Assembly: GCA_035502855.1 (NCBI GenBank)
Contig: DATJTX010000039.1
Location: 90,066-154,065 of the forward strand
Source of the DNA: Candidatus Baltobacteraceae bacterium
GTDB lineage: Bacteria; Vulcanimicrobiota; Vulcanimicrobiia; Vulcanimicrobiales; Vulcanimicrobiaceae
Length of the DNA: 64,000 nucleotides
Direction: 5' to 3'
Shown: positions 43,301-51,072 of the stretch, one piece after another
Layout of the letters: each line of letters starts with the position of its first letter
Position numbering within the stretch: position 1 is the first letter of the stretch
The notes under the pieces: model-generated
Told to the model about the DNA's origin: nothing
What the model saw: only the letters and a program-made list of their open reading frames with translations
Databases searched by the model: none
Position numbers and translations under genes: made by a program

Positions 43301-43303
43301 GTG

Positions 43304-43747
43304 TTACGCCGGCGTTCCGAAGATTCGCCGGTCGTCGGCGTCGATGATGTCGAGAATTCGTTCCAGGTCGGGATGCAATGCGAGCGTGGGAGCATACAGC
43401 TCCGCGAAATATGCGGGATCTTTCGCGTGTCTGGGACGGCTGCGGCGTATCTCTTCGTTGATGACCGGATACTGCGCGGCATCGGTACGTTCGCGCAGCC
43501 ACGCCGCGATCTCTCCCTCGTCGCGAGCCCGTGCGACGACCTCGAACAACGCTTCCTCGGTGATGCCCAAGCGTTCCAACAGGTATCCGGACATGCCGGG
43601 AATTTGCCCGTTGATGAAATAATCGCCGGGGTTTCCGCCCGGCAGGAGCCCGCGCAGTTTGTCGATCGTTCGCGGCATGAAGATCAGGCCGTCGAGTTCT
43701 TCGTAACACGAACGCGGCGGTTGCTGCGTCAAATCAAGCGGTTTCAT
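43304..43747 (-). CDS. DUF5069-like protein
   Basis: 147 residues from ATG 43747; an upstream in-frame extension to 43876 is Arg-rich and rejected. MKPLDLTQQPPRSCYEELDGLIFMPRTIDKLRGLLPGG, GISEEA-like GITEEALFEVV, and VARARDEGEIAAWLRERTD are the DUF5069 pattern. Function is unknown in this family. It stands alone on the minus strand between the DUF1311 gene and ubiD. Confidence 0.8.
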   Translation of the reverse strand: MKPLDLTQQPPRSCYEELDGLIFMPRTIDKLRGLLPGGNPGDYFINGQIPGMSGYLLERLGITEEALFEVVARARDEGEIAAWLRERTDAAQYPVINEEIRRSRPRHAKDPAYFAELYAPTLALHPDLERILDIIDADDRRIFGTPA

Positions 43748-43803
43748 GACGGTCACTTCGTTCGACAGGGAGGCGCGCAGAACTGCCGAGAAAGGGTGGC
43801 GCC

Positions 43804-45318
43804 ATGCCCTTCGACTCCCTGCGAGCCTTCCTCGATGCGTTGCGGCGCGCCGGCGAAGTCCACACGATCTCGGCACCGGTCGATCCGCGTCTCGAAATCG
43901 CCGAGATCAGCGACCGCGTCGTCAAGGCCGGCGGCCCGGCGCTCTTCTTCGAGCAGGTCAAGGGTTCGAAATTTCCGGTGCTGACCAATCAATTCGGTTC
44001 GCAGCGGCGAATGGCGATGGCCTTCGATGCCGCGCAGCTCGATCAAGTGGCGGCGCGCTTGCGCGCGCTGCTCGATCTTGCGCCGCCGGGCGGCTCCTGG
44101 GGCGACAAACTCGGCGCGCTCAAACGTTTTGCTCCGCTCGCCAATGCGATCCCGAAGACGGTGCGCGAGGGAAGTTGTCAAGAGGTCGTGATTCGCGACC
44201 CGGATCTGCGCAAGCTTCCGGTGCTCACCACCTGGCCGCTCGACGGCGGACCGTTCATCACGCTGCCGCTCGTGATCACGACCGACCCGCAGAACGGACG
44301 GCCGAACGTCGGGATGTATCGCATGCAGGTCTACAACGAACGCGAAACCGGCATGCATTGGCAGCGGCACAAGCACGGCCGTGCCCACGCGCAGGCGTGG
44401 GGCGAAAAAATTCCGGTTGCGGTCGCGATCGGCAGCGATCCGGTGCTCACGTATGCCGCCACTGCGCCGCTGCCGCCGGTGCTGGACGAGTTCGCGTTCG
44501 CCGGGCTCCTGCGCGGCAAACCGGTCGAGCTGGTGAAGGCGCGCACGATCGACGTGAAGGTTCCGGCGCACGCCGAGTTCGTGCTCGAAGGATACGTCGA
44601 CAACACCGACCTGCGCACCGAAGGTCCGTTCGGCGATCATACCGGCGTCTACAGCCTGGCCGACACCTATCCGACGTTTCACGTGGAGTGTATCACGCAC
44701 CGGCGCGACCCGATCTACGCCGCAACCGTGGTCGGGAAACCGCCGATGGAAGACGCGTGGCTCGGCAAGGCCACCGAACGGATCTTTCTTCCGCTCTTGC
44801 AAATGGTGCTGCCGGAAGTCGTCGACATGAATCTGCCGGTGGAGGGCGGGTTTCATAATCTGGCGATCGTTTCAATCCGCAAAGCTTATCCGGGCCACGC
44901 GAAGAAGGTGATGAACGCGCTTTGGGGTTTGGGGCACATGATGATGCTCACGCGCGTCCTCGTGATCGTCGATGCCGACATCGACGTGCAAGACGTTCGC
45001 AGCGTCGCGTGGTTCACGCTCAACAACCTCGCACCCGAGCGTGACGTGGTGATGATGCCAGGTCCGGTCGACGATCTCGATCACGGATCGTACACGCTCG
45101 CATACGGCACGAAAGCCGGCATCGACGCGACGCGCAAGAGCGCGGCCGAGGGATATCCGCGCGAATGGCCGCCCGACATGGTGATGGACGCGGCGACGAA
45201 AGAGCGCGTGAACGATCGCTGGCACGACTACGGTCTCGACCACATCCTCAAATCGCTCACCCCCGATGCGTGGTCGGGTCAAGGCCCGCAAGCGTTCCGC
45301 CGCAAGATCCGTGATTGA
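43804..45318 (+). CDS. UbiD-family decarboxylase (menaquinone pathway type)
   Basis: 504 residues. UbiD features: LEIAEISDRVVKAGGPALFFEQVKGSKFPVLTNQFGSQRRMAMAF, LPVLTTWPLDGGPFITLPLVITTDP, NVGMYRMQVY, MHWQRHKHG (prenylated FMN/Mn-binding region), EFVLEGYVDNTDLRTEGPFGDHTGVYS (catalytic Glu-Arg-Glu region). Decarboxylates aromatic acids with prenylated FMN. Together with the immediately following UbiA gene, this fits MqnL/MqnP-like steps of the futalosine menaquinone route. The FMN prenyltransferase UbiX is not in the window. Confidence 0.93.
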   Translation: MPFDSLRAFLDALRRAGEVHTISAPVDPRLEIAEISDRVVKAGGPALFFEQVKGSKFPVLTNQFGSQRRMAMAFDAAQLDQVAARLRALLDLAPPGGSWGDKLGALKRFAPLANAIPKTVREGSCQEVVIRDPDLRKLPVLTTWPLDGGPFITLPLVITTDPQNGRPNVGMYRMQVYNERETGMHWQRHKHGRAHAQAWGEKIPVAVAIGSDPVLTYAATAPLPPVLDEFAFAGLLRGKPVELVKARTIDVKVPAHAEFVLEGYVDNTDLRTEGPFGDHTGVYSLADTYPTFHVECITHRRDPIYAATVVGKPPMEDAWLGKATERIFLPLLQMVLPEVVDMNLPVEGGFHNLAIVSIRKAYPGHAKKVMNALWGLGHMMMLTRVLVIVDADIDVQDVRSVAWFTLNNLAPERDVVMMPGPVDDLDHGSYTLAYGTKAGIDATRKSAAEGYPREWPPDMVMDAATKERVNDRWHDYGLDHILKSLTPDAWSGQGPQAFRRKIRD

Positions 45319-46163
45319 TGACAGTATTTTTAAAAGAGATTCGCATCGAACACACGCTGTTCGCACTGCCGTTTGCGTACGTCGGCGCGATTCTCGGTGC
45401 GCGCGGTCTGCCGTCGTGGTCCGCGCTGTTGTGGATTACGCTCGCAGTCTTCGGCGCGCGCACGGCGGCAATGGCGGCAAACCGTTACTTCGATCGTGAG
45501 CTCGACGCGCGCAATCCGCGCACCGCGCGGCGCGCGCTGGCCACCGGGACGCTCGCTCCCGCGGTGATGATTTGGGCGATCGTGCTCGGCCTGGCGCTGC
45601 TCGTGCTCTCCGCCTGGATGCTCAACCCGCTCTGCGTGAAGCTGCTCCCGGTCGCGGCAGTGGGCGTGCTCGTCTATCCGCTGTGCAAGCGGTTCACCTG
45701 GCTCGTGCACTTCGTCCTCGGCGCGGTCGACGGGCTCGCGCCGCTCGGTGCGTATATCTCGGTCACCGGACGGGTGAGTGCGAGCGCGCTCCTTCTTTTC
45801 CTCGCGGTTACGGTTTGGGTCGCGGGATTCGACATCGCGTACGCGCTGATGGATCTGCCGACCGATCGCGAGCAACACATCAATTCGATTCCCGTGCGCT
45901 TCGGCGAGGGAAGCGGGCGCTGGGCGCCGATCGCGCTGCACGCGCTCATGGTGGTGATGCTGGCGGCCGCCGGGTTACTCGCCGTCGCCGGCCCGCTCTA
46001 TTACGCCGGTGTGGCGGCGGCGCTCGTGCTGACGTTCTACGAGAACCGGCTCTACGGAATTTCCGAGAACGTTTTCGTGCTGAACGAACGTATATTCACC
46101 GGGAACATGACGTTTTCGCTGGTCTTCCTGGCCGCCACTCTGGGAGGTTATCTGCTCCACTGA
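45318..46163 (+). CDS. UbiA-family prenyltransferase (MqnP-like)
   Basis: 281 residues. About nine transmembrane helices. First Asp-rich motif: ANRYFDRELDARNPRTARRAL (NxxxDxxxD); second: IAYALMDLPTDREQHINSIPVRFG (DxxxD). ATG 45318 overlaps the ubiD stop (TGATG). It attaches a polyprenyl chain to an aromatic nucleus at the membrane. Tight coupling with ubiD supports action in consecutive steps of menaquinone formation. A 4-hydroxybenzoate polyprenyltransferase role cannot be excluded from sequence alone. Confidence 0.93.
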   Translation: MTVFLKEIRIEHTLFALPFAYVGAILGARGLPSWSALLWITLAVFGARTAAMAANRYFDRELDARNPRTARRALATGTLAPAVMIWAIVLGLALLVLSAWMLNPLCVKLLPVAAVGVLVYPLCKRFTWLVHFVLGAVDGLAPLGAYISVTGRVSASALLLFLAVTVWVAGFDIAYALMDLPTDREQHINSIPVRFGEGSGRWAPIALHALMVVMLAAAGLLAVAGPLYYAGVAAALVLTFYENRLYGISENVFVLNERIFTGNMTFSLVFLAATLGGYLLH

Positions 46164-47311
46164 TGCTGCGCAGCGATTTTCTTCGCAGTCTGCTCGCCAC
46201 GACCACGGTCACACCGCTCGCGCCGACGTATCCGCAAACGGTCTTGCAGGAGTTCGTGATCGGTGTCAACGTGCCGCTCTCGGGAACGTACGGTGATTTC
46301 GGGAAGGAGATCGCCAGGGGCGTGCAAGCCGCGGTCGATGAGACCAACAAATACAACGCGACGTTGAACCGTGCGTACGGCGTGCGCACCTTCGACGATC
46401 AAAACTCCGGCGCGATCGCAACTTCGAACGTGCTGGTCGCCGCGGCCGATCCGACCGTCATCGGCTTGGTGGGAGATCTGACGCTCGACGTAACGATGAC
46501 GGCGTTGCCGCAGTGTGCGAACAGCGGCTTCGCGCTCGTGGTTCCGTCGGTAACCGCCGACAAGCTCACCCAGCAGAGCTATCATAACGTCTTTCGCCTG
46601 CCGACCAACGATTCGTCGGAAGGGCGGCTCTTCGCCAGCGCGGTGCTGAAGGGTCGCGCGCCGATGAACGTGCTGGGCGTCATCGTCAGCGGAGATTACG
46701 GGCTCGACGTCACGCGCGCATTCGTTGCGCAGGCCAAGGCCGAACGTCACAACGCCGCCCTGCTCACGCTCGAATCCAATGCCGACGTTCCCGACTCGAC
46801 CGCGATCATCCAGCGGCGCGCCCCCGCCTATCTCTTCTTTGCCGGCTGGCCGAACAAACTCGGACCGATCGCGGTCGCGCTCAAAACGGCCGGCTACACC
46901 GGCGAATTCGGGTTTGCCGACAGCTTTTTCACTGCCGACGTCCCGAAGACGTACGGCAAGGAGCTCAGCGGCGCGCTCGTGGCTTCGGCGATGCCGCCGC
47001 TCGACCGCGTCCCCTCGATCGTCGCGTACCTTCCGGATTTCCGCAACGAGGTCGGTGCGGTGACCGCGTTCTCCGCCTACGGCTACGCCGCCGCACAACT
47101 GCTGATCCAGGCTGCGCAGCGCGCCAACGCGACCACTCGTTTCCAAGTGCTCACCCAATTACAAGAAGGCGGAAGTTACGCGCTGCTGGTGGGCAACTAT
47201 TCGTTCAACTACGCCGGCGATGCGACGCTGCCGAACGTTTATCTCTTCACGCTGACCGCGGACGGATTCACATTCGACAAACCGGCGTTTTCCAACGGCT
47301 TCGTCGCCTGA
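46163..47311 (+). CDS. Periplasmic-binding-protein-type (Leu/Ile/Val-binding fold) receptor
   Basis: 382 residues. Type I periplasmic binding fold: IGVNVPLSGTYGDFGKEIARGVQAAVDETN, FDDQNSGAIATSNV, GLVGDLTLDVTMTALPQCANSGFALVVPS, LFFAGWPNKLGPIAVALKTAGYTGEFGFADSF. The N-terminus (LRSDFLRSLLATTTVTPLAP) resembles a short export signal but is weak. ATG overlaps the UbiA stop (TGATG). No ABC permease or ATPase of the branched-chain type is nearby, so it may serve as a stand-alone sensor/receptor. The link with the UbiD/UbiA operon is unexplained. Confidence 0.82.
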   Translation: MLRSDFLRSLLATTTVTPLAPTYPQTVLQEFVIGVNVPLSGTYGDFGKEIARGVQAAVDETNKYNATLNRAYGVRTFDDQNSGAIATSNVLVAAADPTVIGLVGDLTLDVTMTALPQCANSGFALVVPSVTADKLTQQSYHNVFRLPTNDSSEGRLFASAVLKGRAPMNVLGVIVSGDYGLDVTRAFVAQAKAERHNAALLTLESNADVPDSTAIIQRRAPAYLFFAGWPNKLGPIAVALKTAGYTGEFGFADSFFTADVPKTYGKELSGALVASAMPPLDRVPSIVAYLPDFRNEVGAVTAFSAYGYAAAQLLIQAAQRANATTRFQVLTQLQEGGSYALLVGNYSFNYAGDATLPNVYLFTLTADGFTFDKPAFSNGFVA

Positions 47312-47324
47312 TTCCGGCGCCCGC

Positions 47325-47486
47325 CTACGCTTCGCGGCGTGAATACGAATCCTCGGAGATGATCCGAACCTTGTGCGGCGGCTGCTCCTTGGTTTGAGCC
47401 GGTGCATCGACGTCCTCGACGGCAAAGCACAGGCGCAGACGCCACGATCCGAGTGTGATCGAGAAATTGGTTCCGATGATCTCCAT
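47325..47486 (-). CDS. Small protein (53 residues) at the end of the ABC operon
   Basis: ATG 47486 with GGAGG at 47494-47498, overlapping the spacer just after the permease stop (47489-47491). Sequence starts MEIIGTNFSITLGSWRLRLCFA and ends in a charged tail. No similarity recognised. Good Shine-Dalgarno and coupling to the permease argue that it is translated; small size keeps confidence moderate. Confidence 0.5.
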   Translation of the reverse strand: MEIIGTNFSITLGSWRLRLCFAVEDVDAPAQTKEQPPHKVRIISEDSYSRREA

Positions 47487-47488
47487 GA

Positions 47489-48505
47489 CTACGCCTCCAC
47501 CCGCCGCCACTGAGCGACGGCCAATGCGCTATAGACGAGGAACAAGACTGCTTCGATCGCTACACGCAGGCCGAAATTTCCGGGCGCGATGATCTGCCCG
47601 GTCGCCTGATCCTCGTTGAACTGGAAGTTCGCATACGTCAACGGAAGTATCCGCGAGACGGCCCAGCAGAAGTGGTTGATGACTTGTCCGAAGATCGAGT
47701 CGCCCAACGGCACGTGTGCGAAGGTAACGACGATCAGCACCACGGGCCAGGCGAAGCCCAGAACAGCACCATAGCCGCGGCGCAGCGACGACGTCGCCGC
47801 GGCCAGCATCGCATACCATGCCAGCGGGAACGCGACGCCCATCAGCACGACCTGGATCGAGACGCCGCTGAAATCCACGCGCGGAATCTCGAAGAACGCT
47901 TGAGCAATCAGCAAGGCCACGACCGTCATCAGCGATGCCAGAACGATTCCCGCGACGTCCACGCCGATCGCACCGGCCGCGTAGGCGGCACGCGAAACCG
48001 GTTTGGTTGCCGCGATCTCCAGATGACCGTCGGCTTCGCGCGCGAACGGAGCGGCGAGCACGGTCGCGACGATCAGCGCGATCACGTCGGCAACGGCCAT
48101 ATAGAAGTAGAACGGTGCGGGCGCGTCGGTATCGAACGTGGTCACGCTCTTGTTGCCGCTGCGCGTCTGCACCGCGTGGATACTGCCGATCGTGATCTGA
48201 TGGATGTCCTCGTGGTGCGAAAGCGGCTCGGTGACGACGACGTGACGGCCGCCCCAGCCCACGTTATCGATGGTGATGACGGTGCCGTCGTCGGGGTAGG
48301 TGATGATGGTCCGCGGGACGCCGCCGGGCAGCGTCACGTGCGTGGTCGTATGCGGGTGCGAGCTGATGTGCTCGATGATCTCGTCGGTCGCGAGCTGGCG
48401 ATTGTACGAGATTCGTAACACTACCGCAACGAGCAGAAAGACACCGAGAATAATGGCTACCACGCGCAGAGCGTTCCGCACGCGCAGCCACTCGACATAG
48501 GTCAT
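47489..48505 (-). CDS. ABC transporter permease (ABC-2 type)
   Basis: 338 residues. N-terminal helix (LRVVAIILGVFLLVAVVLRISY), an extracytoplasmic domain of ~110 residues (FIGVx-type, HISSHPHTTTHVTLPGG, IDNVGWGGRHVVVTEP), then five to six helices (YMAVADVIALIVATVLAAPF, GVDVAGIVLASLMTVVALLIAQAFF, VLIVVTFAHVPLG and others). ABC-2-type permease encoded with its ATPase (4-bp overlap, ATGA-type) and a YtrA-type regulator. Function unknown; such operons often export peptides or antibiotics. Confidence 0.85.
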   Translation of the reverse strand: MTYVEWLRVRNALRVVAIILGVFLLVAVVLRISYNRQLATDEIIEHISSHPHTTTHVTLPGGVPRTIITYPDDGTVITIDNVGWGGRHVVVTEPLSHHEDIHQITIGSIHAVQTRSGNKSVTTFDTDAPAPFYFYMAVADVIALIVATVLAAPFAREADGHLEIAATKPVSRAAYAAGAIGVDVAGIVLASLMTVVALLIAQAFFEIPRVDFSGVSIQVVLMGVAFPLAWYAMLAAATSSLRRGYGAVLGFAWPVVLIVVTFAHVPLGDSIFGQVINHFCWAVSRILPLTYANFQFNEDQATGQIIAPGNFGLRVAIEAVLFLVYSALAVAQWRRVEA

Positions 48506-49413
48506 GGCCGTGCTCCCTCGACGACGTCGGCGGTCGCGTCAGCGGGCGAGACCGCGTACAGGAAAATATCCTCGAGATTGAGATCGACGACGCGCACGCC
48601 GGTCGCGCCGAGCGACTCGAGCATGGCGACGAACTCGGGCGCGCCGTCGATGGTCAGCAAACGCACGATTCGGCCGCTGCGATCGACTCGCCCGATGCGC
48701 GGATCGCCGGCGATGCCGTTGAGGGCGTACTGTTCCGACGGGAAGATGCCCTCGACGATTTTGCGATCGGCCTTGAGGTCGTCGATCGCTCCTTCAAGCA
48801 CCAGCCGGCCGCGATCGATGACTGCGATGCGTTCGGCAGCGCGCTCGACCTGCCCGATCTGATGCGAGGAGAAGATGACGCTCGCACCGCGGGCCGACTC
48901 GTTGATGATGAGGTTGAGGACGTGTCGCTGATTGATCGGGTCCAAACCGCTGGTCGGCTCGTCCAAGATCAGCGTGTCGGCCTGGCGCCCGATCGCAAGT
49001 GCAACCATCACCGCAGTACGCATGCCTTTCGAAAGCGCGCGTGCTTTCTTGCGCGGCTCGATGCTGAACTGCGCGAGCAAATCGTAGGCGATCTTGGGTG
49101 AAAATCCGCGGAAGGCGCGGCGCTGCATCTCAACGTGCTCCTCGACCGTCATCCAGTCGTACAGAACACTGCGCTCGGGAACGTAGGCGATCCGCTCGAA
49201 CGTCTGCGGGACGAGCGGCACACCGTCGTAAAGTACGGTTCCCGCGGTCGGCCGCGCGAGATCCAGCATGCACTTGAACGTCGTGGTCTTTCCCGCGCCG
49301 TTCGGACCGAGCAGCCCGAAGACGCAGCCCTGCGGAATCTCGACTGAAAAGTCGTCGACGGCGACATACGGACCGTAGGTCTTGCGTAAATTCTTGATCG
49401 TTATCGTGCTCAT
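48502..49413 (-). CDS. ABC transporter ATP-binding protein
   Basis: 303 residues from ATG 49413; an in-frame GTG/upstream extension is disfavoured. Walker A GLLGPNGAGKTTTFKCM, Q-loop region, signature LSKGMRTAVMVALAI, Walker B TLILDEPTSGLDPI, H-loop SSHQIGQ. C-terminal ~80 residues form the extra domain found in drug/antibiotic-type ATPases of the CcmA/BcrA kind. Powers the permease that follows with a 4-bp overlap; the gene starts inside the end of gntR (4-bp overlap). Confidence 0.93.
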   Translation of the reverse strand: MSTITIKNLRKTYGPYVAVDDFSVEIPQGCVFGLLGPNGAGKTTTFKCMLDLARPTAGTVLYDGVPLVPQTFERIAYVPERSVLYDWMTVEEHVEMQRRAFRGFSPKIAYDLLAQFSIEPRKKARALSKGMRTAVMVALAIGRQADTLILDEPTSGLDPINQRHVLNLIINESARGASVIFSSHQIGQVERAAERIAVIDRGRLVLEGAIDDLKADRKIVEGIFPSEQYALNGIAGDPRIGRVDRSGRIVRLLTIDGAPEFVAMLESLGATGVRVVDLNLEDIFLYAVSPADATADVVEGARP

Positions 49414-49808
49414 GCGTCCTCCCGGAACCACCGGTCGATAGCAGCGCTGGCTAGTGTTCGAATATCGTCGGCCCCGAGTCCCATCGATTTTGCTTCGCGG
49501 ACGGCGCCCTCGATCACGTCGCGGACCACGTCGGTTGCCGCAGCTTTGGTCGTTTCAGCAACGCCGTTGGTGCGAACGAACGATCCGCGCCCCGGTGCCG
49601 TTTCGATCACGCCGTCCCGCTCGAGTTCGCGGTAGGCCTTCGCGACGGTATTGGGATTGATCGTCAGATCGAGTGCGAGTTGCTTGACCGTCGGCAGTTG
49701 TTCGCCGGCCCCCAGAACGCCCAAGGCTACCGACCGCTTGATCTGCTCGATCACTTGGAGGTAGATGGGCACCCCGCTACGGGGGTCGACCGTCAATACA
49801 ACCGGCAT
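49410..49808 (-). CDS. GntR-family regulator, YtrA subfamily
   Basis: 132 residues. Winged helix: GVPIYLQVIEQIKRSVALGVLGAGEQLPTVKQLALDLTINPNTVAKAYRELERDGVIETAPGRGSFVRT, followed by a short C-terminal helical dimerisation tail typical of YtrA. YtrA-type regulators repress their own ABC operon and respond to cell-envelope antibiotics or similar stress. Starts 9 bp after a 36-residue ORF; TAGTAC repeats lie upstream. Confidence 0.93.
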   Translation of the reverse strand: MPVVLTVDPRSGVPIYLQVIEQIKRSVALGVLGAGEQLPTVKQLALDLTINPNTVAKAYRELERDGVIETAPGRGSFVRTNGVAETTKAAATDVVRDVIEGAVREAKSMGLGADDIRTLASAAIDRWFREDA

Positions 49809-49817
49809 CAGACGGTA

Positions 49818-49928
49818 CTAAAGCTTGGGGCCCCAGCCTTGGAAGAGCGGGCTCGCAACGCGCTGCGCCGTGCAAATCCGCGGGTGCTGGCTGTCGTTGC
49901 CTTCGGGGCGATCGATAAAGCGGGTCAT
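49818..49928 (-). CDS. Very small ORF (36 residues) leading the YtrA-ABC operon
   Basis: ATG 49928 with GGAGAGAAGG 4-13 bases upstream (49932-49941). Encodes MTRFIDRPEGNDSQHPRICT, then a tail ending QGWGPKL, stop 49818-49820, nine bases before the gntR start. No similarity recognised. It is the first possible translation product of the operon. It could be a leader peptide or a genuine small protein. Confidence 0.5.
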   Translation of the reverse strand: MTRFIDRPEGNDSQHPRICTAQRVASPLFQGWGPKL

Positions 49929-49947
49929 GTCCTTCTCTCCTTTAGCC

Positions 49948-49983
49948 TAGTACTACTGTGCTGTCGTACTAGTACACTAGTAC
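49948..49983. promoter_or_regulatory. TAGTAC repeat cluster, likely YtrA operator
   Basis: TAGTAC occurs at 49948-49953, 49970-49975 and 49978-49983; GTACTAGTAC at 49966-49975 is a perfect palindrome. The cluster lies 20-55 bp upstream of the operon's first start codon, where a repressor would cover the promoter. Confidence 0.65.
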
Positions 49984-50091
49984 AATAGCTCAACTTCGCG
50001 AGCGCGTCAAGGGCTCATCCAAAAATTAGTCATGGGCGTGGGCGTGAAGCGCCGTAGTCGAGGAAATCGGTCTCCTGGACTGCGTGCAGCG

Positions 50092-50129
50092 GAGCTTGTC
50101 CTGAGCGAGCGTAGCGAGTCGAACGGCTC
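50092..50129. repeat. REP-like intergenic element
   Basis: A GAGCTTGTCCTGAGCGAGCG core followed by TAGCGAGTCGAACGGCTC, with GAGC/GCTC at its ends. Very similar strings recur between genes in many bacterial genomes, from memory. Only one copy is visible here. It lies in the non-conserved region ahead of the GGDEF gene. Confidence 0.55.
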
Positions 50130-50178
50130 GGGATGGCAGGGGGCGATACGGGGCGCTTCAGGTCAGGGGTTTCCACGG

Positions 50179-51072
50179 ATGATGCGCCCAGGCCGAGCGA
50201 TCTACGATGAGGTCACCCTAGAGACGCTCACGCGGAGGGCAACCGTCACCATGCGCGACCAGTTACTCGTCTGGAACACCGACAGCACACTGCGGGTCAC
50301 GTCGCTTACGGCTCGGCTGCGCGGCTTCGCAGAACTCGATCGGTACGCGGACGCCCTCAACGTGAGCGACCTCTGGGGCAGCACCGATCCCTTCCCGCTC
50401 CAGGCCCACCTGCGGGCCCTCTCGGGCGAAACCGTGGTGTTCGAATCGCTGATCCGCGGTATACGCTACGCATTCCAGCTCGCGCCGCTATTCGCGCCGA
50501 ACGGCTCGGTCTCGGGCGTCACCGGCCGCGCGATCGAACTCGCCGAAACCGGCGCACTGCTCTCGATCGAGGAGCGCCTGCGGGCCGCGCTCGCCTCGTG
50601 CGAGCGCACCGGCCGCCACGCCGCGGTGCTCTTCATCGATCTCGACGATTTCAAAGCGATCAATGAAACGCGCGGCCACGACTACGGTGACCGCGTCTTG
50701 AGCGCGGTCGCGGAACGGTTGCAGCGCTACGTTCGCGTGTCCGACACCGTCGTGCGCACCGGAGGCGACGAATTCGCGATCGTCATCGAGGACCTCGGCT
50801 GCCACGAGGCGGCGACCGACGCAGCCCGCAAGATCTTGCGCAGCCTGGATGAGCCGCTGCCGGTCGACGATGAGAGGCTGCGTGTCTGCGCCAGCATCGG
50901 CGGCGCAACGTATCCCGGCCCTTGGAGTTCGCCGGCGGCGCTGCTTGCCGCGGCCGAGCGCGAGATGCGGGCCGTAAAGAAGAACGGCGGCAACGGGATC
51001 AAACTTGCCTCTCCATGGCAAGCCCACTCTTCAGCAGCGAATACGCACTTCGCGATCCTCGAGAGCGCCTAG
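50179..51072 (+). CDS. GGDEF diguanylate cyclase with PAS-like sensor
   Basis: 297 residues from ATG 50179. The frame stays open to 50032, but that stretch contains the REP-like element and is not protein-like, so I set the start here; MRDQLLVW at 50251 is an alternative. N-terminal PAS-like region (MRDQLLVWNTDSTLRVTSLTARLRGF) is followed by GGDEF (~150-290) with RTGGDEFAIVIED intact and an inhibitory site RVSD five residues upstream. It should make c-di-GMP with product feedback. The next gene overlaps by 58 bp. Confidence 0.82.
   Translation: MMRPGRAIYDEVTLETLTRRATVTMRDQLLVWNTDSTLRVTSLTARLRGFAELDRYADALNVSDLWGSTDPFPLQAHLRALSGETVVFESLIRGIRYAFQLAPLFAPNGSVSGVTGRAIELAETGALLSIEERLRAALASCERTGRHAAVLFIDLDDFKAINETRGHDYGDRVLSAVAERLQRYVRVSDTVVRTGGDEFAIVIEDLGCHEAATDAARKILRSLDEPLPVDDERLRVCASIGGATYPGPWSSPAALLAAAEREMRAVKKNGGNGIKLASPWQAHSSAANTHFAILESA

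Noticed and set aside
47325..49928. Calling the YtrA/ABC operon a bacteriocin system with its small ORFs as bacteriocins
   Set aside because: Neither small peptide has a recognisable leader, Cys pattern or immunity neighbour.
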